Of a stretch of DNA of 64,000 nucleotides, positions 51,141 through 59,525 are shown one piece after another (positions within the stretch are counted from its first letter, which is position 1; each line of letters begins with the position of its first letter). The notes below the pieces were generated by a model. It did no database searches and was not told where the DNA came from. It worked only from the letters and a program-made list of their open reading frames with translations. The position numbers and the translations under genes were made by a program. The stretch is from Kutzneria buriramensis (GTDB lineage Bacteria; Actinomycetota; Actinomycetes; Mycobacteriales; Pseudonocardiaceae). The stretch is taken from positions 7,192,001 to 7,256,000 of the forward strand of contig NZ_CP144375.1 of the NCBI RefSeq assembly GCF_043575855.1, in the 5' to 3' direction.

Positions 51141-51749
51141 TCAGCCCTCGACCCAGCCGCTGACGCGCGAGCCGCCCTGGCCGCCGCGTCCCTGGCCCGG
51201 GCCCTGGTCGTTCCATCCCGGCCAGCCGCGGCCCCCGCCGTGGCCGCCCCAGTTCCGGTTGTCGTCCCACCACTGGCCGCGGTTGCGGCCCCGGCCGCGC
51301 CCGCCCCGGTGCTGGTTGTTCAGCGCCCCCTGCACGGCCTGCGCCACGAAGGCGTTCAGCGACTGCCCCTGCGCGGAGGCGGCCTGCTCGGCCTTGGCCT
51401 TCAGCTCCTCCATGAGCCGGACCGTGATGCGGCTGATGTCGCCGGTCGGGTCGCCGATGAAGGCGGCGCTCGCGGCGGTGTCCTCGGCGGTGGGCTCGTC
51501 GGCCGGCGCGGTGGAGGTGACCACCACGTTCACGTCCCGGCCGTCCAGCCGCAGGCTGACGACGTGGTCGTCGAGCGACGCGGTGACCTCGGCGGCGAGG
51601 TCCGACAGCGCGTTCATGATGGCCAGCCGGACGGCCGGCTCCAGCGCGGCGGACAGCACGGCTGCGGTGCGGCGGGTCTGGTCGTCCCCGGCTGCGGCGG
51701 CGGTCGTGAGGTCCTCGCGCAACGTTGCGATGTACGGCGTGAGATCCAT
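51141..51749 (-). CDS. Ribbon-helix-helix (HicB-like) regulator with RGG/Trp-rich tail
   Basis: A 202-aa protein. Helical N-terminal half, then an Arc/HicB-type ribbon-helix-helix (DISRITVRLMEELKAKAEQAASAQGQSLNAFVAQAVQGAL, about 104-142 region), then a ~58-residue low-complexity tail rich in Gly, Arg, Trp and Asn (GRGRGRNRGQWWDDNRNWGG). Probably represses its own operon through the TGACGTCA array over its promoter. No HicA toxin gene adjoins. Start ATG 51749 is predicted leaderless (CAGAGT 6 nt upstream). Confidence 0.82.
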   Translation of the reverse strand: MDLTPYIATLREDLTTAAAAGDDQTRRTAAVLSAALEPAVRLAIMNALSDLAAEVTASLDDHVVSLRLDGRDVNVVVTSTAPADEPTAEDTAASAAFIGDPTGDISRITVRLMEELKAKAEQAASAQGQSLNAFVAQAVQGALNNQHRGGRGRGRNRGQWWDDNRNWGGHGGGRGWPGWNDQGPGQGRGGQGGSRVSGWVEG

Positions 51750-51821
51750 GACGTCACTCTGACATCACTCGTGACGTCAGTCAAGGGTTGTGACGTCAGT
51801 GGTGGTGTCGCCATGATGTCA
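51749..51821 (-). promoter_or_regulatory. Five-octamer operator array and promoter of the RHH operon
   Basis: TGAYRTCA octamers at 51749, 51760, 51772, 51791 and 51814. On the minus strand they overlap a promoter TTGACT-17 bp-CAGAGT followed by 6 nt and the ATG. Spacings of 11 and 12 put three sites on one helix face, as for MetJ/Arc-type cooperative binding. Confidence 0.75.
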
Positions 51822-51878
51822 CGGTCACGGTCGTCTACGCTCGGGTGAATCGCCACCGGGGAGTAGGAGACACAACTC

Positions 51879-52631
51879 GTGACCGAGACGGTGCCGCTGA
51901 AGGTGCAGCTCATCGCCAAGACGGAGTTCTTCCCGCCGGCGGACGTGCCCTGGTCCACCGACGGTGACGGCGGCGAGGCGCTCGCCGAGTTCGCCGGCCG
52001 CGCCTGCTACCAGTCGTGGTCCAAGCCGAACCCCAGGACCGCCACCAACGCCGGCTACCTGCGGCACATCATCGAGATCGGCCACCTGTCCGTGCTGGAG
52101 CACGGCACGGTCAGCTTCTACCTGAGCGGGCTGTCCCGGTCGCTGACCCACGAGCTGATCCGGCACCGGCACTTCTCGTACTCGCAGCTGTCCCAGCGCT
52201 ACGTGCCCGAGCGCGACGCAGCCATGGTCGAGCCTGACGTCATCGCCAACGACCCGGAGCTGCACGCCAAGTTCGTCGAGGCGGCCGAGGCCAGCGTCAA
52301 GGCCTACAACGAGCTGCTGGAGGGCCTGGAGAAGAAGTTCGCCGACGTGCCCAGCGGCACGCTGCGGCGCAAGCAGGCCCGGCAGGCCGCCCGCGCGGTG
52401 CTGCCCAACGCCACCGAGACCCGCATCGTGGTCACCGGCAACTACCGGGCCTGGCGGCACTTCGTCGCCATGCGCGCCACCGAGGGCGCCGACGTGGAGA
52501 TCCGCGCGCTGGCCATCGAGTGCTTGCGCCAGCTCAAGAAGGTCGCCGCGAACGTGTTCGAGGACTTCGTCATCTCCACGCTGGGCGACGGCACCGAGGT
52601 GGCCTCCAGCCCGTTCGTGACCGAGGGCTGA
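51879..52631 (+). CDS. thyX: FAD-dependent thymidylate synthase
   Basis: A 250-aa ThyX, making dTMP with FAD/NADPH. The signature RHRHFSYSQLSQRYVP (RHRxxSxxxxSQR) is intact, with TGNYRAWRHFVAMR for substrate binding. Start GTG 51879 with GGAGACAC upstream. In M. tuberculosis thyX also precedes dapA. Confidence 0.97.
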   Translation: MTETVPLKVQLIAKTEFFPPADVPWSTDGDGGEALAEFAGRACYQSWSKPNPRTATNAGYLRHIIEIGHLSVLEHGTVSFYLSGLSRSLTHELIRHRHFSYSQLSQRYVPERDAAMVEPDVIANDPELHAKFVEAAEASVKAYNELLEGLEKKFADVPSGTLRRKQARQAARAVLPNATETRIVVTGNYRAWRHFVAMRATEGADVEIRALAIECLRQLKKVAANVFEDFVISTLGDGTEVASSPFVTEG

Positions 52632-52634
52632 CCG

Positions 52635-53261
52635 ATGGGCGTGGCGAGCGAGGAACGCCGGCTGATCTGCGAGGCGTTCGAGGACCTGGGGCCGGACGCC
52701 CCGACCCTGTGCGAGGGCTGGACCGCCCGCGACCTGGCCGCGCACCTGGCCGTCCGGGAGCGGCGCATCGACGCCTCGCCGGGCATCGTGCTCAAGGCGT
52801 TCGCCCCGCACACCCAGCGGGTGCAGGACTCCTACGCCGAGAAGCCGTGGCCGCAGCTGATCGACCTGGTGCGCAGCGGCCCGCCGGCGCTGTCGGTGTT
52901 CGCCATCCCCGGCTTCGACGAGCTCGCCAACACCGTCGAGATGTTCGTGCACCTGGAGGACCTGCGGCGGGCCCAGCCCGACTGGGAGCCGCGGGCCCCG
53001 GAGCCGGTGCGCGACGCCGCGCTGTGGAAGATGCTGTCCCGCAGCAGCAAGCTGACCTTCCGCAACAGCCCCGTCGGCGTGATCCTGCGCCGTCCCAACG
53101 GGAGCGAGGTCGTCGCCAAGCGCGGCCCGAACACCGTGACGATCACCGGCGAGCCCGGTGAGCTCGTGCTGTTCCTGTCCGGACGGGACCAGGTGCGCCT
53201 GGAGTTCGACGGCGAGCAGACCGCGGTGGCACGGGTCAAGGGCCTCGATCGCGGCGTGTGA
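52635..53261 (+). CDS. TIGR03085-type DinB-like metal-binding protein
   Basis: A 208-aa member of the mycothiol-dependent maleylpyruvate-isomerase-like (DinB_2) family, TIGR03085 subgroup. Metal-binding features: ERRLICEAFEDLGPDAPTLCEGWTARDLAAHLAVRERR (His in AAHL) and MFVHLEDLRRAQPDW. Possibly a mycothiol-dependent transferase; substrate unknown. Start ATG 52635, 3 nt after thyX, so co-transcribed. Stops where repeat C copy 2 begins. Confidence 0.85.
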   Translation: MGVASEERRLICEAFEDLGPDAPTLCEGWTARDLAAHLAVRERRIDASPGIVLKAFAPHTQRVQDSYAEKPWPQLIDLVRSGPPALSVFAIPGFDELANTVEMFVHLEDLRRAQPDWEPRAPEPVRDAALWKMLSRSSKLTFRNSPVGVILRRPNGSEVVAKRGPNTVTITGEPGELVLFLSGRDQVRLEFDGEQTAVARVKGLDRGV

Positions 53262-53428
53262 CTGTGTGTTTGGCGCCGCCTTCGGCGTCGCGGCTCGGCC
53301 CCTTGGGGCCGGGGCCTCGCCCTTGCTGGATTTCGATCAGCCGCATCGGGCTCGGTGGTGGGTGCGGTGGGTGGCGGCCGATCGAAATCCAGCAACCGTG
53401 CGAAGCATCGGCGGGGCCTCGCGACCGG
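53261..53428 (+). repeat. Repeat family C, copy 2
   Basis: Arms TTGCTGGATTTCGATC (53323-53338) and complement (53380-53395), with TTTGGCGCCGCCTTCGGCG to the left. Aligns along ~165 bp with the reverse complement of copy 1. Lies between co-directional genes. Confidence 0.8.
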
Positions 53429-53476
53429 GTCGGAGGGCTCCAAGGCCTCGCGATGCTGGTCCGTGACCTGACCGGG

Positions 53477-53482
53477 TAGCGT
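53477..53482 (+). promoter_or_regulatory. -10 box of dapA
   Basis: TAGCGT ending 7 nt before ATG 53490; predicts a leaderless dapA-rnj mRNA and fixes the start. Confidence 0.55.
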
Positions 53483-53489
53483 CTTGGCC

Positions 53490-54401
53490 ATGACCGGGAG
53501 TCCCACCAGCGCACCAGGACGGCCCTTCGGCCGGGTGCTCACCGCCATGATCACACCGTTCGACCGGGACGGCGCGCTCGACCTGGACAAAGCCCAGGAG
53601 TTGGCGGCCCGGCTGGTGGACCTCGGGCATGACGGGCTCGTGGTCAACGGCACCACCGGCGAGTCGCCGACCACCACCGAGGGCGAGAAGGCCGAGCTGG
53701 TGCGGGCCGTGGTGGACGCCGTCGGCGACCGCGCGACCGTGGTCTCCGGCGCCGGCAGCTACGACACCGCGCACTCGGTGCGTCAGGTGCAGCTGATCGA
53801 GAAGGCCGGCGCGCACGGCATCCTGTCGGTGACGCCGTACTACTCGCGGCCGCCGCAGGCCGGTGTCTACGCCCACTTCCGGGCCGTCGCCGACGCCACC
53901 GGCCTGCCCGTGATGCTGTACGACATCCCGGCGCGCGCGGTGGTGCCGATCGAGGTGGACACCATCCGCCAGCTCGCCGACCACCCGCGCATCGTGGCCG
54001 TCAAGGACGCCAAGGGCGACCTGCTGGCCGGCAGCGAGGTGATCTCCGGCACGGATCTCGCGCTGTACTCCGGCGACGACCCGCTGAACCTGCCGTGGCT
54101 GTCCGTCGGCGCCGTCGGCATGGTCAGCGTCATCGGGCACGTCGTCGGCCACCGACTGCGCGCCATGGTCGAGGCCGTGGAGGCCGACGACCTGGCCGGC
54201 GCTCGGGCCGTGCACAACGAGCTGCTGCCGCTGCACCGCGCGATGGCCGCGATCGGCGGCGTGATCTTCGCCAAGACCGCGCTGCGGCTGACCGGCATCG
54301 ACGTCGGCGAGCCGAGGCTGCCGCTGGTGCCGGCCACCGCGGAGCAGACCGCCATGCTCGCCGATGTGCTGCGCTCGCTGGGCCTGGAGGTGGCCGCATG
54401 A
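53490..54401 (+). CDS. dapA: 4-hydroxy-tetrahydrodipicolinate synthase
   Basis: A 303-aa lysine/DAP-pathway aldolase. TAMITPFDRDGALD start, VNGTTGESPTTT, YYSRPPQAGVYAHF, YDIPARA and the Schiff-base lysine in IVAVKDAKGD (K172) are present. Start ATG 53490 is predicted leaderless; the TTG at 53484 is less likely. Overlaps rnj by four bases. Confidence 0.97.
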   Translation: MTGSPTSAPGRPFGRVLTAMITPFDRDGALDLDKAQELAARLVDLGHDGLVVNGTTGESPTTTEGEKAELVRAVVDAVGDRATVVSGAGSYDTAHSVRQVQLIEKAGAHGILSVTPYYSRPPQAGVYAHFRAVADATGLPVMLYDIPARAVVPIEVDTIRQLADHPRIVAVKDAKGDLLAGSEVISGTDLALYSGDDPLNLPWLSVGAVGMVSVIGHVVGHRLRAMVEAVEADDLAGARAVHNELLPLHRAMAAIGGVIFAKTALRLTGIDVGEPRLPLVPATAEQTAMLADVLRSLGLEVAA

Positions 54402-56095
54402 CCGACGTGATCATTCCCTCTCGTCCGAGCAACAACCCGCCCCCGCTGGCCGACGGCGGCCTGCGCATCGTCGCGCTGGGCGGAATCGGCGAGGTCGGCC
54501 GAAACATGACCGTGTTCGAGCACGCCGGCCGGCTGCTCATCGTCGACTGCGGCGTGCTGTTCCCCGAGGACATGCAGCCCGGCGTCGACCTGATCCTGCC
54601 GGACTTCCGCGCCATCGAGGACCGCCTGGACGACATCGAGGCCATCGTGCTCACGCACGGCCACGAGGACCACATCGGCGCCGCGCCGTTCCTCCTGCGC
54701 AGCCGCCCCGATGTGCCGGTCATCGGCTCCAAGTTCACGCTCGCGCTGCTGGCCGCCAAGTGCAAGGAGCACCGGCTCTCGCCCGTGCTGGTCGAGGTGG
54801 CCGAGGGCGAGCGCACCCAGCACGGGCCGTTCGAGCTGGAGTACTTCGCCGTCAACCACTCCATCCCGGACGCCATCGCGATCGCCATCCGCACCGCGGC
54901 CGGCCTGGTCCTGCACACCGGCGACATCAAGCTCGACCAGCTGCCGCTGGACAACCGGCTCACCGACCTGGCCGGCTTCCACCGGCTCGGTGACGAGGGC
55001 GTCGACCTGTTCCTGGTCGACTCCACCAACGCCGAGGTGCCCGGCTTCGTCACCCCCGAGCGGGAGATCGGGCCGGTGCTGGACCAGGTCATCGGCAAGG
55101 CGACGCAGCGGGTCATCGTGGCCTGTTTCGCCAGCCACGTGCACCGGGTGCAGCAGATCCTCGACGTCGCGGTGAAGCACGGCCGCCGGATCGCGCTCGT
55201 CGGCCGGTCCATGGTCCGCAACATGGGCATCGCCGCCGACCTGGGGCTGCTGCACGTGCCGGACGGGCTGCTCGTCGACCTCGACGCCGCGATGCTGATG
55301 CCCGAGGACGAGGTCTTGTTCGTGTCCACCGGGTCGCAGGGCGAGCCGCTGTCGGCGCTGTCCCGGATGGCCCGCGGCGAGCACCGGCAGATCTCCATCC
55401 GCTCCGGCGACACCGTCGTGCTGGCCAGCTCCATGATCCCCGGCAACGAGACCGCCGTGTTCGGCGTCGTCAACGGCCTCGTCCGGCTAGGCGCGCACGT
55501 GGTGCACCAGGGCAACGCCAAGGTGCACGTGTCCGGCCACGCCGCCGCCGGTGAGCTGCTGTTCCTGTACAACGCGGTGCGGCCCAGCAACGTGATGCCC
55601 GTGCACGGCGAGTGGAAGCACCTGCGGGCCAACGCCGAGCTGGCCATCCGCACCGGCGTCGCCGCCGAGCAGGTGGTCATCGCCGAGGACGGCGTCGTCG
55701 TCGACCTGGTCGACGGCAAGGCCGCCATCTCCGGGCGGGTCGAGGTCGGGCACGTCTACGTGGACGGCCTGTCGGTCGGCGACGTCGGTGAGTCCACCCT
55801 GTCCGACCGGCTCATCCTCGGCGAGGGCGGCTTCATCAGCATCACCGTCGCCGTGGACACCGCTAGTGGCCGGGCCGTCGCGCCGCCGACCATCTCCGGC
55901 CGCGGCTTCTCCGACGATCCCAAGGCCCTGGACCAGGTCGTGCCGCTGGTGGAGATGGAGCTGTCGCGGACCGAGGCCGAGGGCATCACCGACACGCACC
56001 GCATCGCCCAGGCCGTGCGCCGCGTCGTCGGCCGCTGGGTCGCCGAGTCCTACCGCCGCCGGCCGATGATCATCCCCACGGTGATCCCGGTCTGA
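54398..56095 (+). CDS. rnj: Ribonuclease J
   Basis: A 565-aa metallo-beta-lactamase/beta-CASP RNase with endo- and 5'-3' exonuclease activity. Zinc motif LTHGHEDHIGA, NHSIPDAIAIAI, VLHTGDIKLDQ, STGSQGEPLSALSRMA (beta-CASP) and VHGEWKHL. ATG 54398 overlaps the dapA stop (ATGA). Conserved dapA-rnj pair in actinobacteria. Confidence 0.97.
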   Translation: MTDVIIPSRPSNNPPPLADGGLRIVALGGIGEVGRNMTVFEHAGRLLIVDCGVLFPEDMQPGVDLILPDFRAIEDRLDDIEAIVLTHGHEDHIGAAPFLLRSRPDVPVIGSKFTLALLAAKCKEHRLSPVLVEVAEGERTQHGPFELEYFAVNHSIPDAIAIAIRTAAGLVLHTGDIKLDQLPLDNRLTDLAGFHRLGDEGVDLFLVDSTNAEVPGFVTPEREIGPVLDQVIGKATQRVIVACFASHVHRVQQILDVAVKHGRRIALVGRSMVRNMGIAADLGLLHVPDGLLVDLDAAMLMPEDEVLFVSTGSQGEPLSALSRMARGEHRQISIRSGDTVVLASSMIPGNETAVFGVVNGLVRLGAHVVHQGNAKVHVSGHAAAGELLFLYNAVRPSNVMPVHGEWKHLRANAELAIRTGVAAEQVVIAEDGVVVDLVDGKAAISGRVEVGHVYVDGLSVGDVGESTLSDRLILGEGGFISITVAVDTASGRAVAPPTISGRGFSDDPKALDQVVPLVEMELSRTEAEGITDTHRIAQAVRRVVGRWVAESYRRRPMIIPTVIPV

Positions 56096-56099
56096 GTTC

Positions 56100-57014
56100 T
56101 CACAGCGCCGGCGGGGTGTCCGGCTCGATGCGACGGCCGGCGGCGACCTGCACGATGGCGGCGCCGGCCAACAGCACGACGGCCCCGACGACCTGACCCC
56201 AGGTCAGCACCTGGCCCAGCACCCACCACGCCGCCAGCGTGGCGACGAGCGGCTCCACCAGCCCCAGCACGGACGCCGCGGCCGACGGCAGGTGTCGCAG
56301 CGCCACGACCCCGGCGACGTACGCGAAAGCCGTGCTGACCAGCGCCAACAGCACCAGGCCCAGCCACACCGGGCCGATCACCGTGGGTGTCGTCATGGCG
56401 TGCCACGGCAGCGCCCACGGCGGGCTGACCAGGCTGATCAGCACCGCGCCGACCACCATGCCGCCGGTGGTCAGCGCCAGCGGGTCGCCGTCCTTGGCGG
56501 CGTGCTCGCCGATCAGGTAGTACGCGGCCGTGCCCACCGCCGCGCCGAGCCCGGCGAGCGTGCCGACCAGGTCGAACCGCACCCCGTCGAAGAGCTGGGC
56601 GATCATCGCCAACCCGACCAGCGCCAGCACGGTGCCGACCCACATCGAGGCGGGCAGGCGGGTGCGCCGCACGAACCGGATCCACAGCGCGACCAGCACC
56701 GGGGCGAGGAACTCCAGCACCATCGCCACGCCGACCGGGATGCGGGAGACCGCCACGAAGTACAGCAGCGGGCTGCCGATCACGCCGAGCAGGGCGTAGC
56801 CGAGCACGAGCCGCCACGACGCCGGCCTCGGCAGGCCGGTGAACGGGGCGACGAAGGCGAGCAGCACGAGCGCCGTCAGCACGATGCGGACGGCCGTGAC
56901 CTGGAGCGGCGTGAAGCCGGCGTCGTAGGCCACCTTGGCCGGCAGCCCGGAGAAGCCGAAGGTGATCGCGGAGAGCAGGCTGGCCAGGGTGGCGCGGACA
57001 CGTGCGGTGGTCAC
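56100..57014 (-). CDS. EamA/DMT family transporter (RhaT-like)
   Basis: A 304-aa membrane protein with ten predicted helices in two EamA repeats; FSGLPAKVAYDAG, RIPVGVAMVLEFLAPVLVALW and the second-repeat SAAASVLGLVEPLVATLAAWW are typical. Exports amino acids or related metabolites in characterised relatives; substrate unknown. GTG 57014 sits 6 nt behind GAGACT, a possible leaderless start. Convergent with rnj, 4 bp apart. Confidence 0.9.
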   Translation of the reverse strand: MTTARVRATLASLLSAITFGFSGLPAKVAYDAGFTPLQVTAVRIVLTALVLLAFVAPFTGLPRPASWRLVLGYALLGVIGSPLLYFVAVSRIPVGVAMVLEFLAPVLVALWIRFVRRTRLPASMWVGTVLALVGLAMIAQLFDGVRFDLVGTLAGLGAAVGTAAYYLIGEHAAKDGDPLALTTGGMVVGAVLISLVSPPWALPWHAMTTPTVIGPVWLGLVLLALVSTAFAYVAGVVALRHLPSAAASVLGLVEPLVATLAAWWVLGQVLTWGQVVGAVVLLAGAAIVQVAAGRRIEPDTPPAL

Positions 57015-57086
57015 GGGGCCAGTCTCGATCAGCGAGTTGCGCTGCCGTGACGTATGTGACGGAAGTGAAAGGGCTACCGTAGGGGC

Positions 57087-59522
57087 ATGGCAGGCCGGAC
57101 GACGACTTCGAAGCGGACCCCCACGCGCGGGAGAAGCACGTCCAAGCCCCGTCCCGCGACCAAGCCCCGGGGCAAGGCGGCGGCACGGAAGCCCGCCGCC
57201 AGCCCGGCGAAGGCGAGTTGGGGCGTCGTGGCCAAGGGCCTCGGCGGCATCGCCCGCGCGGTCGGGCGGACCAAGGAGCTCGACCCCGCGCACCGCCGGG
57301 ACGGCCTGGCGATGGTGATGATCGGGCTCGGCGTGATCTTCGCCGCGGGCGTCTGGTGGCACGCCGGCGGCCCCGTCGGCGGCTGGCTGGACATGGCGGT
57401 GCGCAGCGTCATCGGCGCCGCCGCCTACGTGCTGCCGCTGGTGCTGCTGTTCATCGGCGTCGTGCTGATGCGGTCCGACCCGCTGCCCGAGGCGCGGCCC
57501 CGCATCGTCTTCGGCATGGTGCTGCTCGGACTGTCCGTGCTCGGCCTGCTGCACCTGTTCCTCGGCGCGCCCGAACTCGCCTCCGAGAGCGGCGACGCCG
57601 GCGGCGCGCTCGGTTGGCTCGCCGGGCATTTCCTCGCCCAGGGCCTCACCGGCTGGGTTGCCGTGCCGCTGCTCGGACTCGTCGCCGTGTACGGCGTGCT
57701 GCTGCTCACCGGCACGCCCATTCGCGAGGTGCCGAACCGACTCCGTGCGCTGGTCGACCAGTCGGCCACGCCGTCGACTTCGACGTCGCCGTCGGCTTCG
57801 GAGGCCACACCCACCGACGACGTCACCGAGAAGGACAGCTCGGCTGTGCGGCTGCGGCGGCCGTCGCGACGCCGTCAGGCCGCCGACGCCGAGGAAGCGC
57901 CGCAGCAGCTGGAACTTCCGACCGACGAGCCCGAACCGGTCGCCCGGCCCGTGGCCAAGCCCGCCGCGCCGCGCAAGGCCCCCGCCGCGGCAGAGAAGCC
58001 TGTCGCGCCACGAGCCGTCGAGGGCGACTACACCTTGCCGTCGCTGGACATGCTCCAGGCCGGGGATCCGCCGAAGTCGCGTAGCCGGGCCAACGACTCC
58101 ATGATCGAGGCCATCACCGGCGTGCTGGAGCAGTTCTCCATCGACGCGCAGGTCACCGGCTTCACCCGCGGCCCGACCGTCACCCGGTACGAGGTCGAGC
58201 TCGGGCCGGGCGTGAAGGTCGAGAAGATCACCGCCCTGACCAAGAACATCGCGTACGCCGCCGCCACCGACAACGTGCGGCTGCTCGCGCCGATCCCCGG
58301 CAAGTCCGCCGTGGGCATCGAGGTGCCCAACAGCGACCGCGAGATGGTCCGGCTCAGCGACGTCCTGAAGGCGCCCAGCACCGTGCAGGACCAGCACCCG
58401 CTGATCGTCGGTCTGGGCAAGGACATCGAGGGTCACTTCGTGACCGCGAACCTGGCGAAGATGCCGCACCTGCTGGTCGCCGGCTCCACCGGCTCCGGCA
58501 AGTCGAGCTTCGTCAACTCGATGCTGGTGTCGCTGCTGGCGCGGGCCACGCCCGACGAGTGCCGGATGATCCTGATCGACCCGAAGATGGTCGAACTCAC
58601 GCCGTACGAGGGCATTCCGCACCTGATCACGCCCATCATCACCCAGCCGAAGAAGGCCGCCGCCGCGCTGGCCTGGCTGGTGGAGGAGATGGAGCAGCGG
58701 TACCAGGACATGCAGGTCAACAAGGTCCGGCACATCGACGACTTCAACCGCAAGGTGCGGTCCGGCGAGATCACCGCGCCGCCCGGCTCCGAGCGCGAAT
58801 ACCGGCCGCGGCCCTACATTCTCGCCATCGTCGACGAGCTCGCCGACCTCATGATGACCGCGCCCCGCGACGTCGAGGACGCCATCGTCCGCATCACCCA
58901 GAAGGCCCGCGCCGCCGGCATCCACCTGGTGCTCGCCACCCAGCGGCCGTCGGTGGACGTCGTCACCGGCCTCATCAAGACCAACGTGCCGTCCCGGCTG
59001 GCCTTCGCCACGTCGTCGCTGACCGACTCCCGCGTCATCCTCGACCAGCCCGGCGCCGAGAAGCTCATCGGCATGGGCGACGGCCTGTTCCTGCCCATGG
59101 GGGCGGCGAAGCCCGTCCGCATCCAGGGCGCCTACGTCGGCGACGACGAGATCAACAACATCGTGGCCTTCACCCGGGAGCAGGCCCAGCCCGACTACAC
59201 CGACGGCGTCACCTCGGCGAAGTCCGCCGAGAAGAAGGAGATCGACGCCGACATCGGCGACGACCTCGACCTCCTCGTGCAGGCCACGGAGCTCATCGTC
59301 ACCAGCCAGTTCGGCTCCACGTCCATGCTCCAGCGCAAGCTCCGCGTGGGCTTCGCCAAGGCCGGCCGCCTCATGGACCTCCTCGAGACCCGCGGCGTCG
59401 TCGGCCCCTCCGAGGGCTCCAAGGCCCGCGAGGTCCTCATCAAGCCCGACGAACTCGACTCCGTCCTGTACACCATCCGCGGCGGCGGCGTCCCCGGCGA
59501 CGACCCCGAGGAAGAGGAGTAA
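57087..59522 (+). CDS. ftsK: DNA translocase FtsK
   Basis: An 811-aa DNA pump for chromosome segregation at division. Basic N-terminus, about four membrane helices (roughly 60-210), a Pro/Ala linker (about 230-320), the motor with Walker A GSTGSGKSSF and ILIDPKMVELTPYEGIPHL, and a C-terminal winged-helix gamma domain (TSMLQRKLRVGFAKAGRLMDLLE). ATG 57087 follows TACCGT (57075-57080) by 6 nt, so leaderless. Complete. Confidence 0.96.
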   Translation: MAGRTTTSKRTPTRGRSTSKPRPATKPRGKAAARKPAASPAKASWGVVAKGLGGIARAVGRTKELDPAHRRDGLAMVMIGLGVIFAAGVWWHAGGPVGGWLDMAVRSVIGAAAYVLPLVLLFIGVVLMRSDPLPEARPRIVFGMVLLGLSVLGLLHLFLGAPELASESGDAGGALGWLAGHFLAQGLTGWVAVPLLGLVAVYGVLLLTGTPIREVPNRLRALVDQSATPSTSTSPSASEATPTDDVTEKDSSAVRLRRPSRRRQAADAEEAPQQLELPTDEPEPVARPVAKPAAPRKAPAAAEKPVAPRAVEGDYTLPSLDMLQAGDPPKSRSRANDSMIEAITGVLEQFSIDAQVTGFTRGPTVTRYEVELGPGVKVEKITALTKNIAYAAATDNVRLLAPIPGKSAVGIEVPNSDREMVRLSDVLKAPSTVQDQHPLIVGLGKDIEGHFVTANLAKMPHLLVAGSTGSGKSSFVNSMLVSLLARATPDECRMILIDPKMVELTPYEGIPHLITPIITQPKKAAAALAWLVEEMEQRYQDMQVNKVRHIDDFNRKVRSGEITAPPGSEREYRPRPYILAIVDELADLMMTAPRDVEDAIVRITQKARAAGIHLVLATQRPSVDVVTGLIKTNVPSRLAFATSSLTDSRVILDQPGAEKLIGMGDGLFLPMGAAKPVRIQGAYVGDDEINNIVAFTREQAQPDYTDGVTSAKSAEKKEIDADIGDDLDLLVQATELIVTSQFGSTSMLQRKLRVGFAKAGRLMDLLETRGVVGPSEGSKAREVLIKPDELDSVLYTIRGGGVPGDDPEEEE

Positions 59523-59525
59523 CCC

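Noticed and set aside
51141..51749. HicAB toxin-antitoxin pair
   Set aside because: The RHH protein has no small HicA-like neighbour; its partner is a DUF4097 protein.
56100..58925. 941-codon minus-strand frame extending the EamA gene into ftsK
   Set aside because: Only the last 304 codons look like protein; the rest is antisense to ftsK. A good start lies at 57014.
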